The notes under the pieces were generated by a model, which was not told where the DNA came from, made no database searches, and worked only from the letters and a program-made list of their open reading frames with translations. Below, in pieces: positions 28,870-42,900 of a DNA stretch of 64,000 nt. The stretch comes from Reticulitermes lucifugus (Eukaryota > Arthropoda > Insecta > Blattodea > Rhinotermitidae). The stretch is taken from positions 47,096-111,095 of the forward strand of contig JAKCWW010000413.1 in assembly GCA_026260175.1 (NCBI GenBank), given 5' to 3'. The translations under genes and the position numbers were made by a program. Numbering within the stretch: the first letter of the stretch is position 1; every line of letters starts with the position of its first letter.

Positions 28870-29145
28870 TGGTTACATGTGCAATTTTTTTTTCGTTTGG
28901 CACTTTTCGACCCGTTTTGGGGTCATGGCTTTTCCCGTTCTCGGGGCTTCACGATCACACTCAGACACACCATACTCGGTAGGACTCCTCTGGACGAATG
29001 ATCAGCCCAACGCAGAGACCTCTACCTGACAACACAGAACACTCACAAGAGACAGACATCCATGCTTCCGGCGTGATTCGAGCCCGCAATCCCAGCAAGC
29101 GAGCGACCGCAGACCCATGCCTTAGACAGCGCGGCCACTGGCATC
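28870..29145 (-). mobile_element. tRNA-derived SINE, reverse
   Basis: The reverse strand starts GTGGCCGCGCTGTCTAAGGC (A-box region) then CGGGCTCGAATCACGCC (B box), about 29070-29135. The body runs to a poly-T stretch at 28885-28893, which is the A-tail in sense orientation. Confidence 0.65.
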
Positions 29146-29689
29146 GGAATGATTGCTAATACACCACTTAAATACACGTATATAGAACTATTGCCTAGTA
29201 TTTATGTCATGTAACGATGCTTTCAAAGTGGAATTTATTCTTGACGCCATGTGTTATGGCTTGTATGTACGTAGGCCATTCTCTTAGACTGAGAATTTTC
29301 GGATCTAAGAGGAAAGAAGCAACGGCAAGAGTAAGAAACCTGTGTAATGAGTAGCTGCACAACTTGTTAAGCTGATCTTATTGGTTTGGTTTCGGAAGGT
29401 TGCTGTACTTCTGTAATCAAAGAACTATTGGTACCATACTTGTACGTGATGAAGGAAGTATTGTCAGGCTCCGAAGCACGTTTTTAACCAAAACGATGGA
29501 ACTTAGCCAGTATATGCATCATTGTAATTATGTCCCTTCGTCACAAGCCTTTATACTTATGGTCAGTAATATGCATTTTTATTCGTGTGACGAAATGAAG
29601 AATGACATGGGACACGCAGTACCCATGGCGGAGGTGAGAAATGCATAGAGACTTGTAACCGAAAACGTGAATGCAAGAGACCACCTTGG

Positions 29690-29850
29690 AGATCTTGGCG
29701 GGAGGATTTTATTAAAAGGTATCTTAAATTAAGCGCAAAGTATGGACCGGAATTAACTGGCTCAAGATATTGCCCGCTGCCTGGCTCCTGCAGAAACAAT
29801 AATGCACCTTCATTTCCGTAAAAGGTAAGGAATTTCTTGACCAACTGTTT
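29690..29850 (+). pseudogene. LINE-related repeat fragment
   Basis: The minus-strand translation KKFLTFYGNEGALLFLQEPG resembles a conceptual translation often seen from abundant insect LINE 3' regions read antisense (K-F-x-x-F-Y-G-x-R-R-F). The resemblance is recalled, not searched. Confidence 0.5.
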
Positions 29851-29865
29851 TTCAAGAAGTGCTCC

Positions 29866-30430
29866 GTGGCTTTAGAATCGGCTTCAGAAGTTTTGCTGAC
29901 TTGGTCAGATAAGATCATTGTCGCTACAAGCATCCATTTTCTCTGCCCTAAACCGGCTTTGAAAACTGTTTGTCATTACTTTATTCTGTTTGAGGGCTTT
30001 CTTTTTGAAATGAATACGGAAGTTGCGTACATGTGCATATCTGTGATGCAGACTGCTGACTTCAGAGACTTTCTCTCTGTGCTCAACCTTGACCGCGGTG
30101 CTACGCACAGGGCAGAAAAAAAAACAATGGTCATCATCCTCCTAACGGAGGAAATCACTGAACACGTGCAGAATTCCTACTTGTGGCACAATACCTGCCT
30201 TTTATGCGCTGCTGATTTCTTGTGTATTTATTTATTCTACATTCTTTTTCACACGTATCGAACTACGTTATTTAATGACAGTGTATCAGCTGTACATCTA
30301 TATGTTATATTGTGAAGGATGCAATGACTGTATGTAGTGGACAAAAATGATGTCAAAATGAGTTAAGCGGTAAAGGTCTGTTGAAAGTTGCTACTCGTAT
30401 GTTAGAATTTAGCGTGAACTACTGAGTAGT
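29866..30430. other. unassigned stretch with a 149-codon open frame
   Basis: A plus-strand frame is open from 29866 to 30315. Its product has no recognisable motif, and the hydrophobic stretch near its C-terminus could be chance. No splice context or neighbour supports it as a gene. Confidence 0.2.
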
Positions 30431-30539
30431 ATCACACAGTATTGCAGTCCGGTGGTTCTGTGGGGCTGCTGCGATTTCATTCGGGTATGTAACTGAAGAC
30501 ATGTCAACACCATGTTTACCCGGTCAGTTCCAGTAATCA

Positions 30540-30780
30540 GCAACACTTGCTTCAGGAAGAGCATTTTAGCCTACTCTCCTTCCTCTAGGCCGGCTCTGCG
30601 AATCACTGAATTTCGTATCCAGTCAATACCCGGTACTTTTCCTGCGGTAAAGCGGCCACAGCGTGAATCTGACCACTCACCTCCATCTAGTGCCAAAGTC
30701 AAGCATGGTGGAATTTTACCTCATCTCTTTCCTTACGTCTTCACAGTGTGGGCATAAACACAGGGGCAACTTTACTTTTC
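30540..30780 (+). mobile_element. SINE family A copy upstream of the LRR gene
   Basis: CCTCTAGGCCGGCTCTGCG, ATTTCGTATCCAGTCAATAC, CCGGTACTTTTCCTGCGG, CACTCACCTCCATCTAGTGC and CACAGGGGCAACTTTAC. It ends about 110 bp before the start codon at 30887, so it lies in the 5' UTR, promoter or a 5' intron. Confidence 0.75.
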
Positions 30781-30886
30781 ACGGTCGATTTTGTTATTGT
30801 CTGTCTTACAAAAAATACACAGATGCTATCTAGCTATCAGAACAGCTGTGATCATTTATGTAGGTTTGTTCGCTGGTTTACACAGG

Positions 30887-31200
30887 ATGCTGTCTGCGTG
30901 GTGTTTGGTGTCGTTACTGGTTGGAGCGGTATTAGGCGCATCGGTTCCCTGTTCCGAGCTGCACTGGGAACTGAGGTATCCGTGTCGATGCTCACCAGCA
31001 GAGGACGGTATTCTCATGGACTGCGACCGCGTGGTGTTTCCTGGAGACCTGCCTGCTCTGCCCTACAGCTCCACCGTGGTGTCTTTCAGCCAACGATGGG
31101 CTGGTCACCAGGCCCTCCCCACGCAGGCCTTCACAGCATCATCCCTGCCGCTACGGTCCCTCGACTTTTCCGGCAACTCCCTGAGGAGACTCACTGACAG
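30887..31200 (+). CDS. LRR gene exon 1 (signal peptide, LRR N-cap)
   Basis: I chose the ATG at 30887 because it opens directly into a hydrophobic signal sequence; the frame is open further upstream to 30791. TTTACACAG just before it is acceptor-like, so a non-coding exon may lie upstream. The donor GTAATG follows 31200. Ends LRSLDFSGNSLRRLTD plus two bases. Confidence 0.88.
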
Positions 31201-34200
31201 GTAATGTCTTCCTAACACAAAAGTTTTCAATTACTTTTAGCATACAGGAGAGAAAGGAGGCTTATGATTTCACCATATTGTGCGTGCGTGCATCCCATTT
31301 TAACTTTTGAACCAGTAGGCCAAATTTCACGCAATTTAGTATGGGCATTAAGCCATTATAGGCCTCCCTAAACTCGTAATTCGTAATTTCCCAAATCATA
31401 AATAATAACAGCGGGCCGGATGCACGAACTTATGAGATGGGAGAGACACTAACGCCACTTAAATTGCGGCACGTGAATATTAATGTTCTGCTCTCCAAGT
31501 TTTGGAGGAGCATTCTGCCTCCAGATTCAGGGTAGCAGATGGAGGCAGTATGTTCCTCCGAAACTTTGGTAATCACCTGCTAGACTTAACGGTGTCATAG
31601 CTCGGAAGACCACCGTATAAGGCTAGTAATTATACCAAAGCCATGAAAATACCAGAAGACAAAAAATTAATACTACAGTAATAATTAATTCGGATAGAGT
31701 ATCCTAAATGAGCCGCGGTAGTGACTCGGCTGCGGGCTGGACAACCAAGGAATTATAGTTCCATTTCCAGCAGAGGTAAGACTTTTCTCTTTTCCGCACC
31801 GCTTTGTGATCCAGACGTTCGACTAGCTGCACATGTTATGTTGTTCCTGTTACCACCTTTCGTTTGACCTGGATTTTGAGACTATTGCAGTTCAGCCACC
31901 TCAACTATGTATCCTGTAACCCTCCGAAACACGAACTTTATATACGTACCAAATGTTTACACATTTAGTTACTGTCTTTCAGTAAACACAGTCGCCATTA
32001 CAAAGCCCAGTCTATAACAGCTGTTTAAGGAAATAATCGCTGTTTATTCTGCAAATCATATGAAGCACGTAAATACACTATGTAGGCAATACAGAGATTT
32101 TAATACTAGACATCCCCGTTGGTATGCAGATACAAAGTATCTTTTACTCTTATCACTCTTACAGTCCCAACCAGCACATTCGCTTGTAATACGTAATCAG
32201 ACTACGGGTTTCATCTCAAAGAGCCATCATCAGACTATGACAGAAAACTATGAAAATGGAGTTTTTAATTTTCATAGTTCTCTGTCATGGCCTGATGATG
32301 GCTCTTTGAGCTGAAACCGGTAGCCTGATTACGTATTACAAGTGAATGTGTTGGTTGGGACTGTACGATTGATAAGAGTAAAATATACTTTAATACAGAG
32401 ATATTTAATTTTGTGGGAGGTGATGTATGCAGTACTCACTGTGCCTTAAAGTGTTAAAGCATTGTTACCGAGTATTTTTACATCACATTACACTGTTTAA
32501 GAGTCCCACACCAACAGAACAATTCAAGAAGATATATAAAATTAGTATGTGTGAATAAATGTACGATTTCTAACTAGAACGATTAGAGCAGGCCTGTGGA
32601 GTGCCCATGGCTTGCAGGAAGCTGAAATATAAATGCTTTTGAAATCCCTTTTGTTCGATTTCGAATTAGTATGCTTCATCTTCTGGGAAATTTTATTCAA
32701 CTTGTTTCTTTCCGTTCGATGGTGTGTGCGTCGGTCTTTACCCTACCCAGTAATGAGTAACGTATTGCGGCTCTTGCGGAAAGGAAGTAAACAACATAAA
32801 GATTAATTAGGATTTGAACGAATACTAAAAGCCAATTATTGCAATTAGTACGACTATCATATCTGCTTGAAATAGGCTACAACTGTCTTATAGATCCCCT
32901 ATACAATAACACTCATTTCACCGTAATATCTCCAGTTTGTACAAGGTTTATGACATTTTACGGAAGCATCTTTACAGTATGGTGGACATACTAATAGTAA
33001 TACTGTAGTTATGAAAACCTGTAAGATTTGTGGCTTTGAAAATCTAAGGTGTGCCTCTGAGGCCTAAGCAGCAACGAGATGATTTCTGTCGGAGGCATTA
33101 TGCGATGATGTCGAACCCGCACCTGATTTGCAGCACTTTCTCGTACATTACGAGATAAAATAATGAATTCGATACAACAAAGTTACGTAAAAGGGAAAGT
33201 GATGTAATTGTAATTACAGTACATTTACTTTACATTCCGTTCTTCCCTTCGGAGGCATGACAACCATAAAGCCAAGCCTGTGATTTGTTACTGCGTCGAA
33301 AGTAATCGGAGAATAACCGAACTAAGAAATTGTGACTGAAACTGGCGAGCGTTTATCAGGTTCCTTATGGTTTCCTTGTGAATATGTGTCCTTCACTTAC
33401 AACTTTCAAGTCAATTGTCAGTTCCATGGAACTCGTGAACCTCATTCCACTGGAGGTCAGCTCACATCCGCATTTTCTGTTCTATTCTCCAACATCAGCA
33501 CTATTAATTCGGTAAATAAAGACTGTGAACTACTAAAGTGGAATCACACAATGCCATGGTCTATGTGCCTCAGATTTTACAGTAGATAATTTAAGAAATA
33601 AGAAACATGTATGGAATGACGCAACCAACTTACGGTATTCTTTATTACTTTTCGCGACTTGCCAACCTTGATATTCGTTTGTTGCATATTCAGATCTACT
33701 ATTGAAATTTAACTTCACTAATACTATGATTAATCTATCATACCCATACACTGATGTTCTTTGTATTTCTAAACACTTGCATATGAAAAATATTTTAGAT
33801 AAATTTGTAGATGTAAATGCAAACCGCCCCAAGTAGGCCCTACTCATGTATGCGTGTTAATAGCACTTCCTTTTTATTTCTGTTCCGAAATGTTTCAGTC
33901 CTTCTGGGCATCAGCAGCGAATACATTTGCACAAGTTTCGGTGGAATTAATAAATGTTACAATAGTATATTAAAGAGCAATTCATGTCTTGTAATATATG
34001 TTAGAGTACGTTTTATAATGTTCCCGCACCGGCTGAACTTGAGTCGAAAAAAAATCAGTTAGTGCTCTGATGTGGTTGGTGGAAATAGCACCAAATCTTA
34101 GTGAACCTGCTTGTTACTAACCTACCGAGGATTGCTAGTCTCAAAGCGACGACACTTGGGATTTAACGCATGACGTGTGTGTGGGCAGCGGACCTCCCGT

Positions 34201-36861
34201 TAGGACAGGCATAGTCCACCGCAGGACGAATGAGTTGTTTATAAGGCAGAATGCCGTTTAGGACAGACCACTTTTCATATTAAGGAGAGGGCCCAGCATG
34301 CCCATTCTCTGGGCAGTCTTCTTTCCAACTCGATTTATGACAGTCGACTACGTCAGATGTGTATCGGGGGGCCACCCCGAGATACCGAGCTGTGTCGACA
34401 CACTGGATTGGCACCCCAAAGAGGTGTTCTGGCCGGGGCTTTTGGGTGTGTCCCGCGTACTCTTCGAGACGTTGATGGTTGATGGCGATCCTCAGTCCCG
34501 TAACCAGTGCTCATTGTTGTTAAGATAAGCTGGTAGGTAGTTGACGTGCAGCGTCGGCTGGCGTAATATGACTATGACGGCCGTGTCATACTCGTAGAGA
34601 AAGTGTAGGCATGTCGTTCACGTAGGGGCTGAAAAGGAGGCGGCACCCAAGTCCAACCTGAGATATTGTAGCCAGCATGCGACGACGAGTCGATGTGGTG
34701 GACTGGAACGAAGTTTGAGGCGCCCTTGAATGCAGGTGGGAGGAGATAGTTTTCACCAAATAAATGAGGAAGTTCAGGATGGTTTGCTTCTGAAGGAGAC
34801 CGTCAACCCATACGGTGTCGAAGCCCTTAGCCACAGACATCCAAGAAAACTGTTAGCCTCTTCGCATCAAAGTTCCTGTTGACGTTTCCAACGAGAGCGG
34901 CCAGGTGCAGCGTCATGCTGCCTCTGGGTCGGAACCCGAACTGCTCGTCAAGCAGTAGCACGGCCTCGCTTATTTCACTTAGGATCCTACTGAATAGAAT
35001 GTTCTCAGACAGCTTGCCAGTGGGTGAATAGGACGAAGGCAGCGTGGGGTCCTTTTCCGGCTTCAGTAGGGATATCACGTGAGCGTGTTACCCTGCCGTT
35101 GGGAGGTACTGCCTGCGGAGGATCGCGTTCAACACTTTCGTGAGAAAGTTTATCGCTACCTTAGGTAGATGCTTCAGGACCCTCTTTGGTATACCACATT
35201 GGCCTGGAGCCCTGGAAACTTTGAGAACCCTGATGGTCTCGCGGTCCAAAACATGGCCGATTATATATAAAAATTCAAGTCGCACCGTCCTGAGAGCAAA
35301 CACTGTGCCTCCATTAACCAACATATACAGCATTAACCAACAGGTTAATGCTGTATACGGAAACAATCGCTACGTATTTATTATGACAATCATACGGAAC
35401 ACGTACGTACACTCTGTCGGAAGAATTCAGAGGTTTTAATGTTAAACCTGTCGGTACGGATATAAACCATTAGCATAGGCGTAACTTGGCTAATAACACT
35501 GGNGGGGGCAAAATCAACCATGGATATTAGGATCTTTAATTTACAAAGGAGCCAAGTTAGGGGAAGATTGGTATGAACCAGTCTTTAATATACATACACC
35601 CCTTTCCCCCACTATCACCCAAATTTTTTTTATTTGCCCCTCTTCAACTCAGTAACCAAAAAACTATTCTTAGGTAGAAAAAATATTGGGGGGCATTTGT
35701 CCCCCCCCCCCAAGCGATATATGCACTTAGACATGTCAACTGAAATTCCTGGGAAATTTAATCAAAGTCAGTGAGAAATTCCAGAAATATATATGGACCA
35801 ACAGACACAAGGTCCTCTCTTTTCATTCAGATCTCATAAACATTGGGTGGTGGATGGCAAATTGTGTTGCTTTTGCAGGTTGTTGATGGGACTGCAGTCA
35901 ACACTACAAGAACTGCGCCTAGCAGACAACTTGCTAGGGGATAACCTCAACCCCATCTTCTCAACCAGCGAGTTTCATGGCCTGGGACAGCTCAAACTGC
36001 TCGACCTCAGTGGCAACCTTATAAAGGGAATTGAAGAAGGCATTCTCAAGGGATGTGACAACCTGCAGGTACAACTTTGCTGCCCTTACAGTCTTTGTTG
36101 CCCTTACAGAGTCTTTGTTGTGTTTCATCTTTCTTAGGTCCAGTTATTCTGGGAAATTTGTTTCAACAATTATTCTGCTCTACTCTCTTATGTTTTGTGA
36201 CTGTATGAAGCAATCTTATAATGTTCCATACCATGCAGCTTTTAACAAATATTTATAGCTTGTAAAACCATGTAGTGTTTTATAATGCAGTTCTATACTG
36301 TACTAAAAACTTGACTGATAACGTAACAAACAACGTGCACAAGGTTTCAATCACAACTGTACTTTATTTTTGGCTCATACATGTTTCGGCCTATATGGTC
36401 ATCTTCAGGGAGACTGCTTTGAATATTACATAGAGGTACTCGAGTCTTTACATTCATCTATTGCAGAATAACATATCTGCAAAGTTGCTCATGTCAACAT
36501 ACGAGTACATTGGTTTTAAATATGGTTCTGTATTTTGGTATATAAGATTTAAATATTGAATGTGTTTATTGTTAATTTACTTTTATTCGATGGTACCTCA
36601 GTGTCAAAACTTGTAACCTGAGTTTAGGTCTTTTGTCTTCTAGGCTGTGACAGCCTGGTAGATTTCTACTGATATACCTCCAAAATTACACGGCCTCACA
36701 TCCCAGAAGACAGCAGTCCTCATAGTCACCTCTGTGAGAACCTCAAATCTCACAAGAATAAGAAATATTTTAACCTACACCCAACCCCAAAATACAATCC
36801 CACATATCTTCACTTCTATTTTTCAACCATTATTCAAAATACTACAACAACAACTACAACA

Positions 36862-36903
<42 letters not shown>

Positions 36904-39900
36904 GTAAAGTATTAACATAATAAAGTTAAAGTAGATAGTGCATATTATCACCCTGGTACTTCAAAGGTTTAAGCATGCAGTGTAAGCAATCAACCAAATG
37001 TAATTCTGGTTAGATGGGAGATAAGTGTGGCTTTTGACTACCATAAACTACAAATTGCAAAAGTTGAGTGGTTGCACCATAGAATTTGTAGAGCAACACA
37101 GCAACACTTCTTCATTTATGTAATTGAAGGTTTCCGCCATGGTCGTAATGTTGCTTAAATTCAGCCATCAACCATATATATACATATCCCCACCACTGTC
37201 TACCCATTGTCCCCCTCCCAGTCCCTGTCAGAACCTATCATAACACACCACACCTTCCCCTTCTTCCTGATTGGCTCGTCCATTCAATACTATCCATTGG
37301 ACTCTACTCCTATATAAACACATGTTCCTAACCTCCTGGCATCCTTTTTCCTAAGACCCTGAAGATGGGACAAACAAGTGATCCCGAAACGTTGGTCATG
37401 CACCAAAAAATGACGCTGGGTAATAACCCAGAAGAATTTAAGCAACTTCTTCATTTGTTCATGTTAGTGAATGCAGTGTTAGAATAGAGGCACTTGGTTG
37501 CTTATTCACAATTTAAATCTCTAACACAAAGAAAATTTAGATCATAATACAGAGCATGTTATGTTTCCAGGAGCTGCTCCTAGACCGCAACAGTCTGACT
37601 GCTGTTCCCAGTTCCTCACTGAATGGACCACGTGCTCTCAAGGTGCTTTCCCTGACACAAAACCGTATTGGTATGCCTGCCATTGTTTCATATTTTTTAC
37701 AGCCAATTTGTCCATGTAACAATACCTATTTGGAACTATTCAGTTAAAACACTAACATTAAATTAACTCTGTTGAAGGAATCATTCAGTCTATAATTTCT
37801 TACACTTATATTTTAAAATTGCAGCACATGTACAATAAGTTCTCTGCACCACTGGTGTAACAGTTTTCCAAGGTGCACAGTGGTCAATGCATGTTTATGA
37901 TTATCTTACAAAATTGAGTCAGCTTACTGCGAACTCAATTTTGTAACATTCCAAGTCACAAAACCACAAATGTCAATAAACAGGACAAGGTGAAGCATAA
38001 TGCGGAAAATGTAGGTAGCTTAAACCAGATGGTGATCAAACTTACCACCTTTCAAGTGAATATACTACTGTTATAGCTTAAACCAAGTAAGATAAAACAT
38101 AATTAGCTGTTCAACGTTTGGACTGACTGTTGCAGTGCACAAGCATACTGTATACAGATGTTCCACATAAGATGTGCCAAACTTGAATATGTTATTTTAT
38201 GAGTAATTTTGAGTAAAAAGTATAGTGGTAAACTTAAAAAGAGCAAGTTTTAAAAAAAATCCTCCAAAGTTTGTAAAGGTAGTAACCATTCTATATTAAC
38301 ACAGTGTCAGATAATTTCTGTTTATGCAGGAATGGTGCAAACAGCAGCCTTCCAGTCCCAGCAGTCACTGGAAAGCCTGGACCTCAGCCACAACCTGTTG
38401 GTCACCCTGGAGGCTCGCTCCCTGGCTGGCCTTAGCCACCTTCGATACCTATACCTCGCACACAACAGACTCACTCGCTTCAATAGTGACGTCTTTCATG
38501 GTAAGCAAACCAAGCTCTGCTCTCTTTTCAGAACCCTGCAAATGTGGAAGTGGAGTAGAGTTAAAATTTACAAATTCTTAAAGCATGGTACAATGTGGAA
38601 ATGAATGGTCACATTCTCACTTGGCCACAAGTATCCAGGGAAAGAGCTCGTAGGTCCTCAATGTCTAAAAGCCTCAGCCACTTCTGTAACAACAGGCAAT
38701 GGCTGCAGGAGCATATTAGAAAAGTCCACTGGGGCTTGGGGGCCAGCTCTTGGCCCTGTAGAAAAATTGACTGGCATTAATATGGTTTTGTGATTATTCT
38801 TAAAATGACTTTCACAGTGATCTTTTGCAGATACACTTTTACATTTTATCTAGTCCTGACACAAAAACTTTTAATTCTTCAATGTGGCCTGCCTATTGAC
38901 ATTGTTACTAACCTAGGCTGTGTAGTCTACTCATACAAAGAATAGATAAGTGTAATTAAACTCTGCCTCAGTGTACGTTTATTGGTACAAAGGTTGAGAT
39001 CAGTCCATACTTAGTAGGTGATAGAAAAATTTCTGTGCAGGCTTTTGTGTACATTTCATCAGGAAACTAAAATAATGACTTTTTTAATATCTGCTCAATG
39101 CCACTAATGATATATTTTTCAACAGTGACTAAGCTGAGGTAATGGAAACATCTAGAAAGCTCAGATAATAAAAAAATAATGTTTGTCATTGTTGATATTT
39201 CTTAAAGGGAAAAGTCAAAGCATCAAAGTAGATGACTAGAAATATTGGTTATCAGTAAATGTTATTTCCTATTCTTACAGATTTAGACATATTTCATTTC
39301 AGTGTATTAAACTTTATACAGAACTTCCTCTGTTTTAGAAGATTTGTAAAAGAATGCCTTGGACCTTCTATCTTAGAAATCAAACTCAAATGAAGTAATG
39401 CTTTAATCTTTAGCTTTGACAGCTGACTAGGCACAGACATTTTATCAGTTTGAGCAAAACTGGATAGGAAAGAAACAGCTTAACCCAAAAGCAAAGAAAG
39501 AAACTCATTTATTTAAATCAGCCCTAAAGAATTATTTATATGCTCACTGCTTCTACTCTATAGATGAATACTTTAATGTAAATAGAGAATGATAAACTAA
39601 GCTTAATCAGTTCTATTGTACCAGCTACTATTATATGTATGTAATATTTTCCTGACTTGTTCTATGTCGAAGGTATTAGCCTGTTTTGGATTCATAGAAT
39701 GTAAATAAATTCAATTCAACTATATGTTGAAATTACGTGTTTATCAACACTTTAAAAAGAAAAGGATTCTTTTCTCCTGCTAAATTTTCTCTGAAACCAG
39801 TAATTAATCTGTTGATTAGACTGGAGTAATGAGGTGATTAAAGTATTAATGCCTAGAAGCTCAAAGACATGCATAATGAGTTCTACAGAAACTGTGTTAT

Positions 39901-42900
39901 AAACGTGCTAGAATAAATTATAAGTTATTAAATGCTACTTAGGACTGGGCTTGAATTTAACTAAATGGGTCATGCATCTCACCTAACATCCATCTGGTTT
40001 TCAGTTATAAAAATCGCTATACTTGTCATCAAGATTCTGTACAGTCCAAGGCTTATGATTCATCTTTATAGGGATTAGGCAGAAACGGAACAAACATGGA
40101 ATAAAGGATGATGAATTGTATGTCATGTTACAGGAGCTGAAAACCTTGAACTTCTTGACTTGTCACAGAACTTCATCTCTGAGTTCCCAACCATCTCATT
40201 TAAAGCTTTTGTCAGCCTTAAATTCTTGAATCTTTCATCCAACTTGATTCAGGTGAGTGAGTGAGTGAAGAGGTTAATTCCAAAGTAGTCATAGAGAAAA
40301 GTCTTGGATGTTCATAATTAATTGGGATCAGAATCACAAACACCAGAATCCATTTTTAGTGCAAGACACTTATTTGGTTCCAAGAACTTATGAAGTACCA
40401 GTAGTAAAGTATAAAATAACATCAAAAAGGATAAAAGCTTATTGATTGAAGGAGCATCTAATTCCATCAAGAATGAGAGCAATCAATGAACTTAAGAGAA
40501 ACAGAGCTTTATTGAGCTGAGACTGATATGCACAGTAGCAGGAGAATGGGGGAGCTGACTCAGCAATGACGTGGTCTCATCCCAATTTGTCAGAACCAGT
40601 CATGGTAGGCTGAAACAATGGTATTAAAATGGGTGATCACAAAGTTAAAAATTCAAACCATCAAGTTTCATGAACTCCAAGACCATTTCAATTTCAATTT
40701 ATTTCAACTTCAAGCAGATCCAAATCAACAGGCCATACAACCATTGGATATAGAATGTGTCACATAACAATCATGTTCAAATCTTCTCCAGAATCAAGTC
40801 AATAAATATAATAAAAGATAATACAATAAAATCATCATGAATTGTACTTGCTTACACAGACTGGATTCACACAGTCTTGCCTGTACATGTGATGTGCCTT
40901 CTTTAATGGGAATCTGGGATGCCTATTGTACAATCACAACAGTCAGAATTGCAAAGTCATTGATTTGTATTTTAAATCACTATTAACTAATTGAGAAAAA
41001 TTCATGTCAGTCTTCATGACAGCAAAGCATGAAACACATTCTTACAATTATATTATGGCTAATTAGTTCCATGTGAAATCAGAGTATTGATGTGACAGTG
41101 ACTGGGTTTCATTCCAACTCTCTCATCATTCTCTTTCTCAGAACCTAGAGAATGCTAACCTGGCATCGCAACCTGAATTGCAGCGTCTGGATTTAAGTCG
41201 CAACAATATTGCCAACATCGCCCCAGGAACATTCCTGGGACTCAGCCACCTCCGTGAACTGGACCTAAGTGTCAATGCTCTAAGAACAGTAAGTTTCAGC
41301 TCCATCACTGAGAAGGTAGTGAAGCCAATATGAGGCTGTGACCTCAGAGAGTTACAGTAAGGACAGCTGCTAGTGAGTTCCACCATTGATCAATCATATT
41401 CTATCTCAACCCTTTCAAAAGTCATTAATTTGTAACTGTCTGTCACCTGTATTTATTATGGGAATGCTATTCCTAGCTCCATAGAATCAGTGATACTTTA
41501 AAGATGTGGTGAAAAATTTACCATTCTTGCCATGGAAAAATTACTCCTTACTATTCATTGTCAAGTGGTTCAGAATTTCCTGAACTAGCTACTATGACAT
41601 TCTTTGTGATTAATTTGATTTCTTTACCAGGAATTTCACACAAGCCTCGAGCTTTGTCACATTTGATATAAACTGTCAATGAATAATAGCACATAGTTAT
41701 AAGCTGCACAGAATGTCGCAAGAGAAAGTTCACAAAGTAGAGGAGATGATTAATTAATAAATAAAAGAAATTACAAATGTCATAGTAATGTATGTCCTAT
41801 TTGCGACCGTAATATAGTTATAGTTGTTCGAAGTGCAAGATCTAGAAAATACTGAAAGCAATTCCAAGGATGGTAAGTTCCTAATAAATAAACCCTGTGG
41901 CACTTTAGTGACATCTGAGGTAAAGAGGCATGTTTCCTTATACATTCACACATTTTCATGGAACATTTCCACAAACAAGATGAGAAGAACACTTTTGCCA
42001 TGGTTGAATGTATTCTGCATTACAGTACCAACAGGAGTTCTTCACAGGTTTGTGTTCCTCATATGTCAATCTAGCATCCATTAAATTTTAAATGCCACAC
42101 CACATGTTTACTGTGAACTTGTTCTGAAAATTACTTGCAGTTATTTCATGAGTATTCTCTGGAGACAGTCACTTCATTATTAGTAAGCCACACTTCACCA
42201 GTGAGCAAAACCAAGGGACACAGGTCTAAATGAGCATCAATTGACTTGCAAAAACTTAACATTATGTTACAGTCCTGCAGTTCTAGATGTTGAGTGGGTT
42301 GGATGTGATGTAGATACAAGCCTTCAAAATTTACTGCCTGTCAGGTTGATGTGTGAGGAACCCCAACATGTGAAGAAATCCTTCTAATATTCCAGTGCAG
42401 TGTATGTTCTGCCATGACAAAGATGTTCTTGTCTTGTCTGTGAGGATGTTCCAATAAAAGTGTGGAAGGAGATTACCAATTTCTGTCAGGTATCCATGAA
42501 CTGCCATGACACTTCGCTCATCAGGAACTCTCCAGCCTGGGAAACACTTCCAATATTCTGCACCTCTTGCACTTTGACCACCCATAACTCTGTAACCGTA
42601 GCAAACAGGACACATGTTAATATAACATTTCTTTATTCAAAATGAGTTGATTGATCATCTTGTTCAGTTTGTGCACTTTCTCCCAGGCTCACGGTATTTT
42701 TCAGGCGACTCTGTGTTAAATGTATTTCCAAGTTTCATTTTGGAGAGTTTAACTAAAATCTGTTAACTTTCAAAGTTTGGCTAACATTGAATAAAAGTAA
42801 CAGACACTCTATACGAAAACTTATGTGTTCCTTTACATATCTGAAATTCAATTTGCATGTAAGTGGCCACATATGTATAAGAACAAAAAAATGTTGAGAA

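Noticed and set aside
29866-30315. 149-codon plus-strand frame
   Set aside because: Product unlike any family I know, next to LINE debris, with no exon signals.
34298-35439. plus-strand open frames across 34.3-35.4 kb
   Set aside because: They overlie the antisense Jockey-like RT remnant, whose minus-strand blocks are clearly recognisable.
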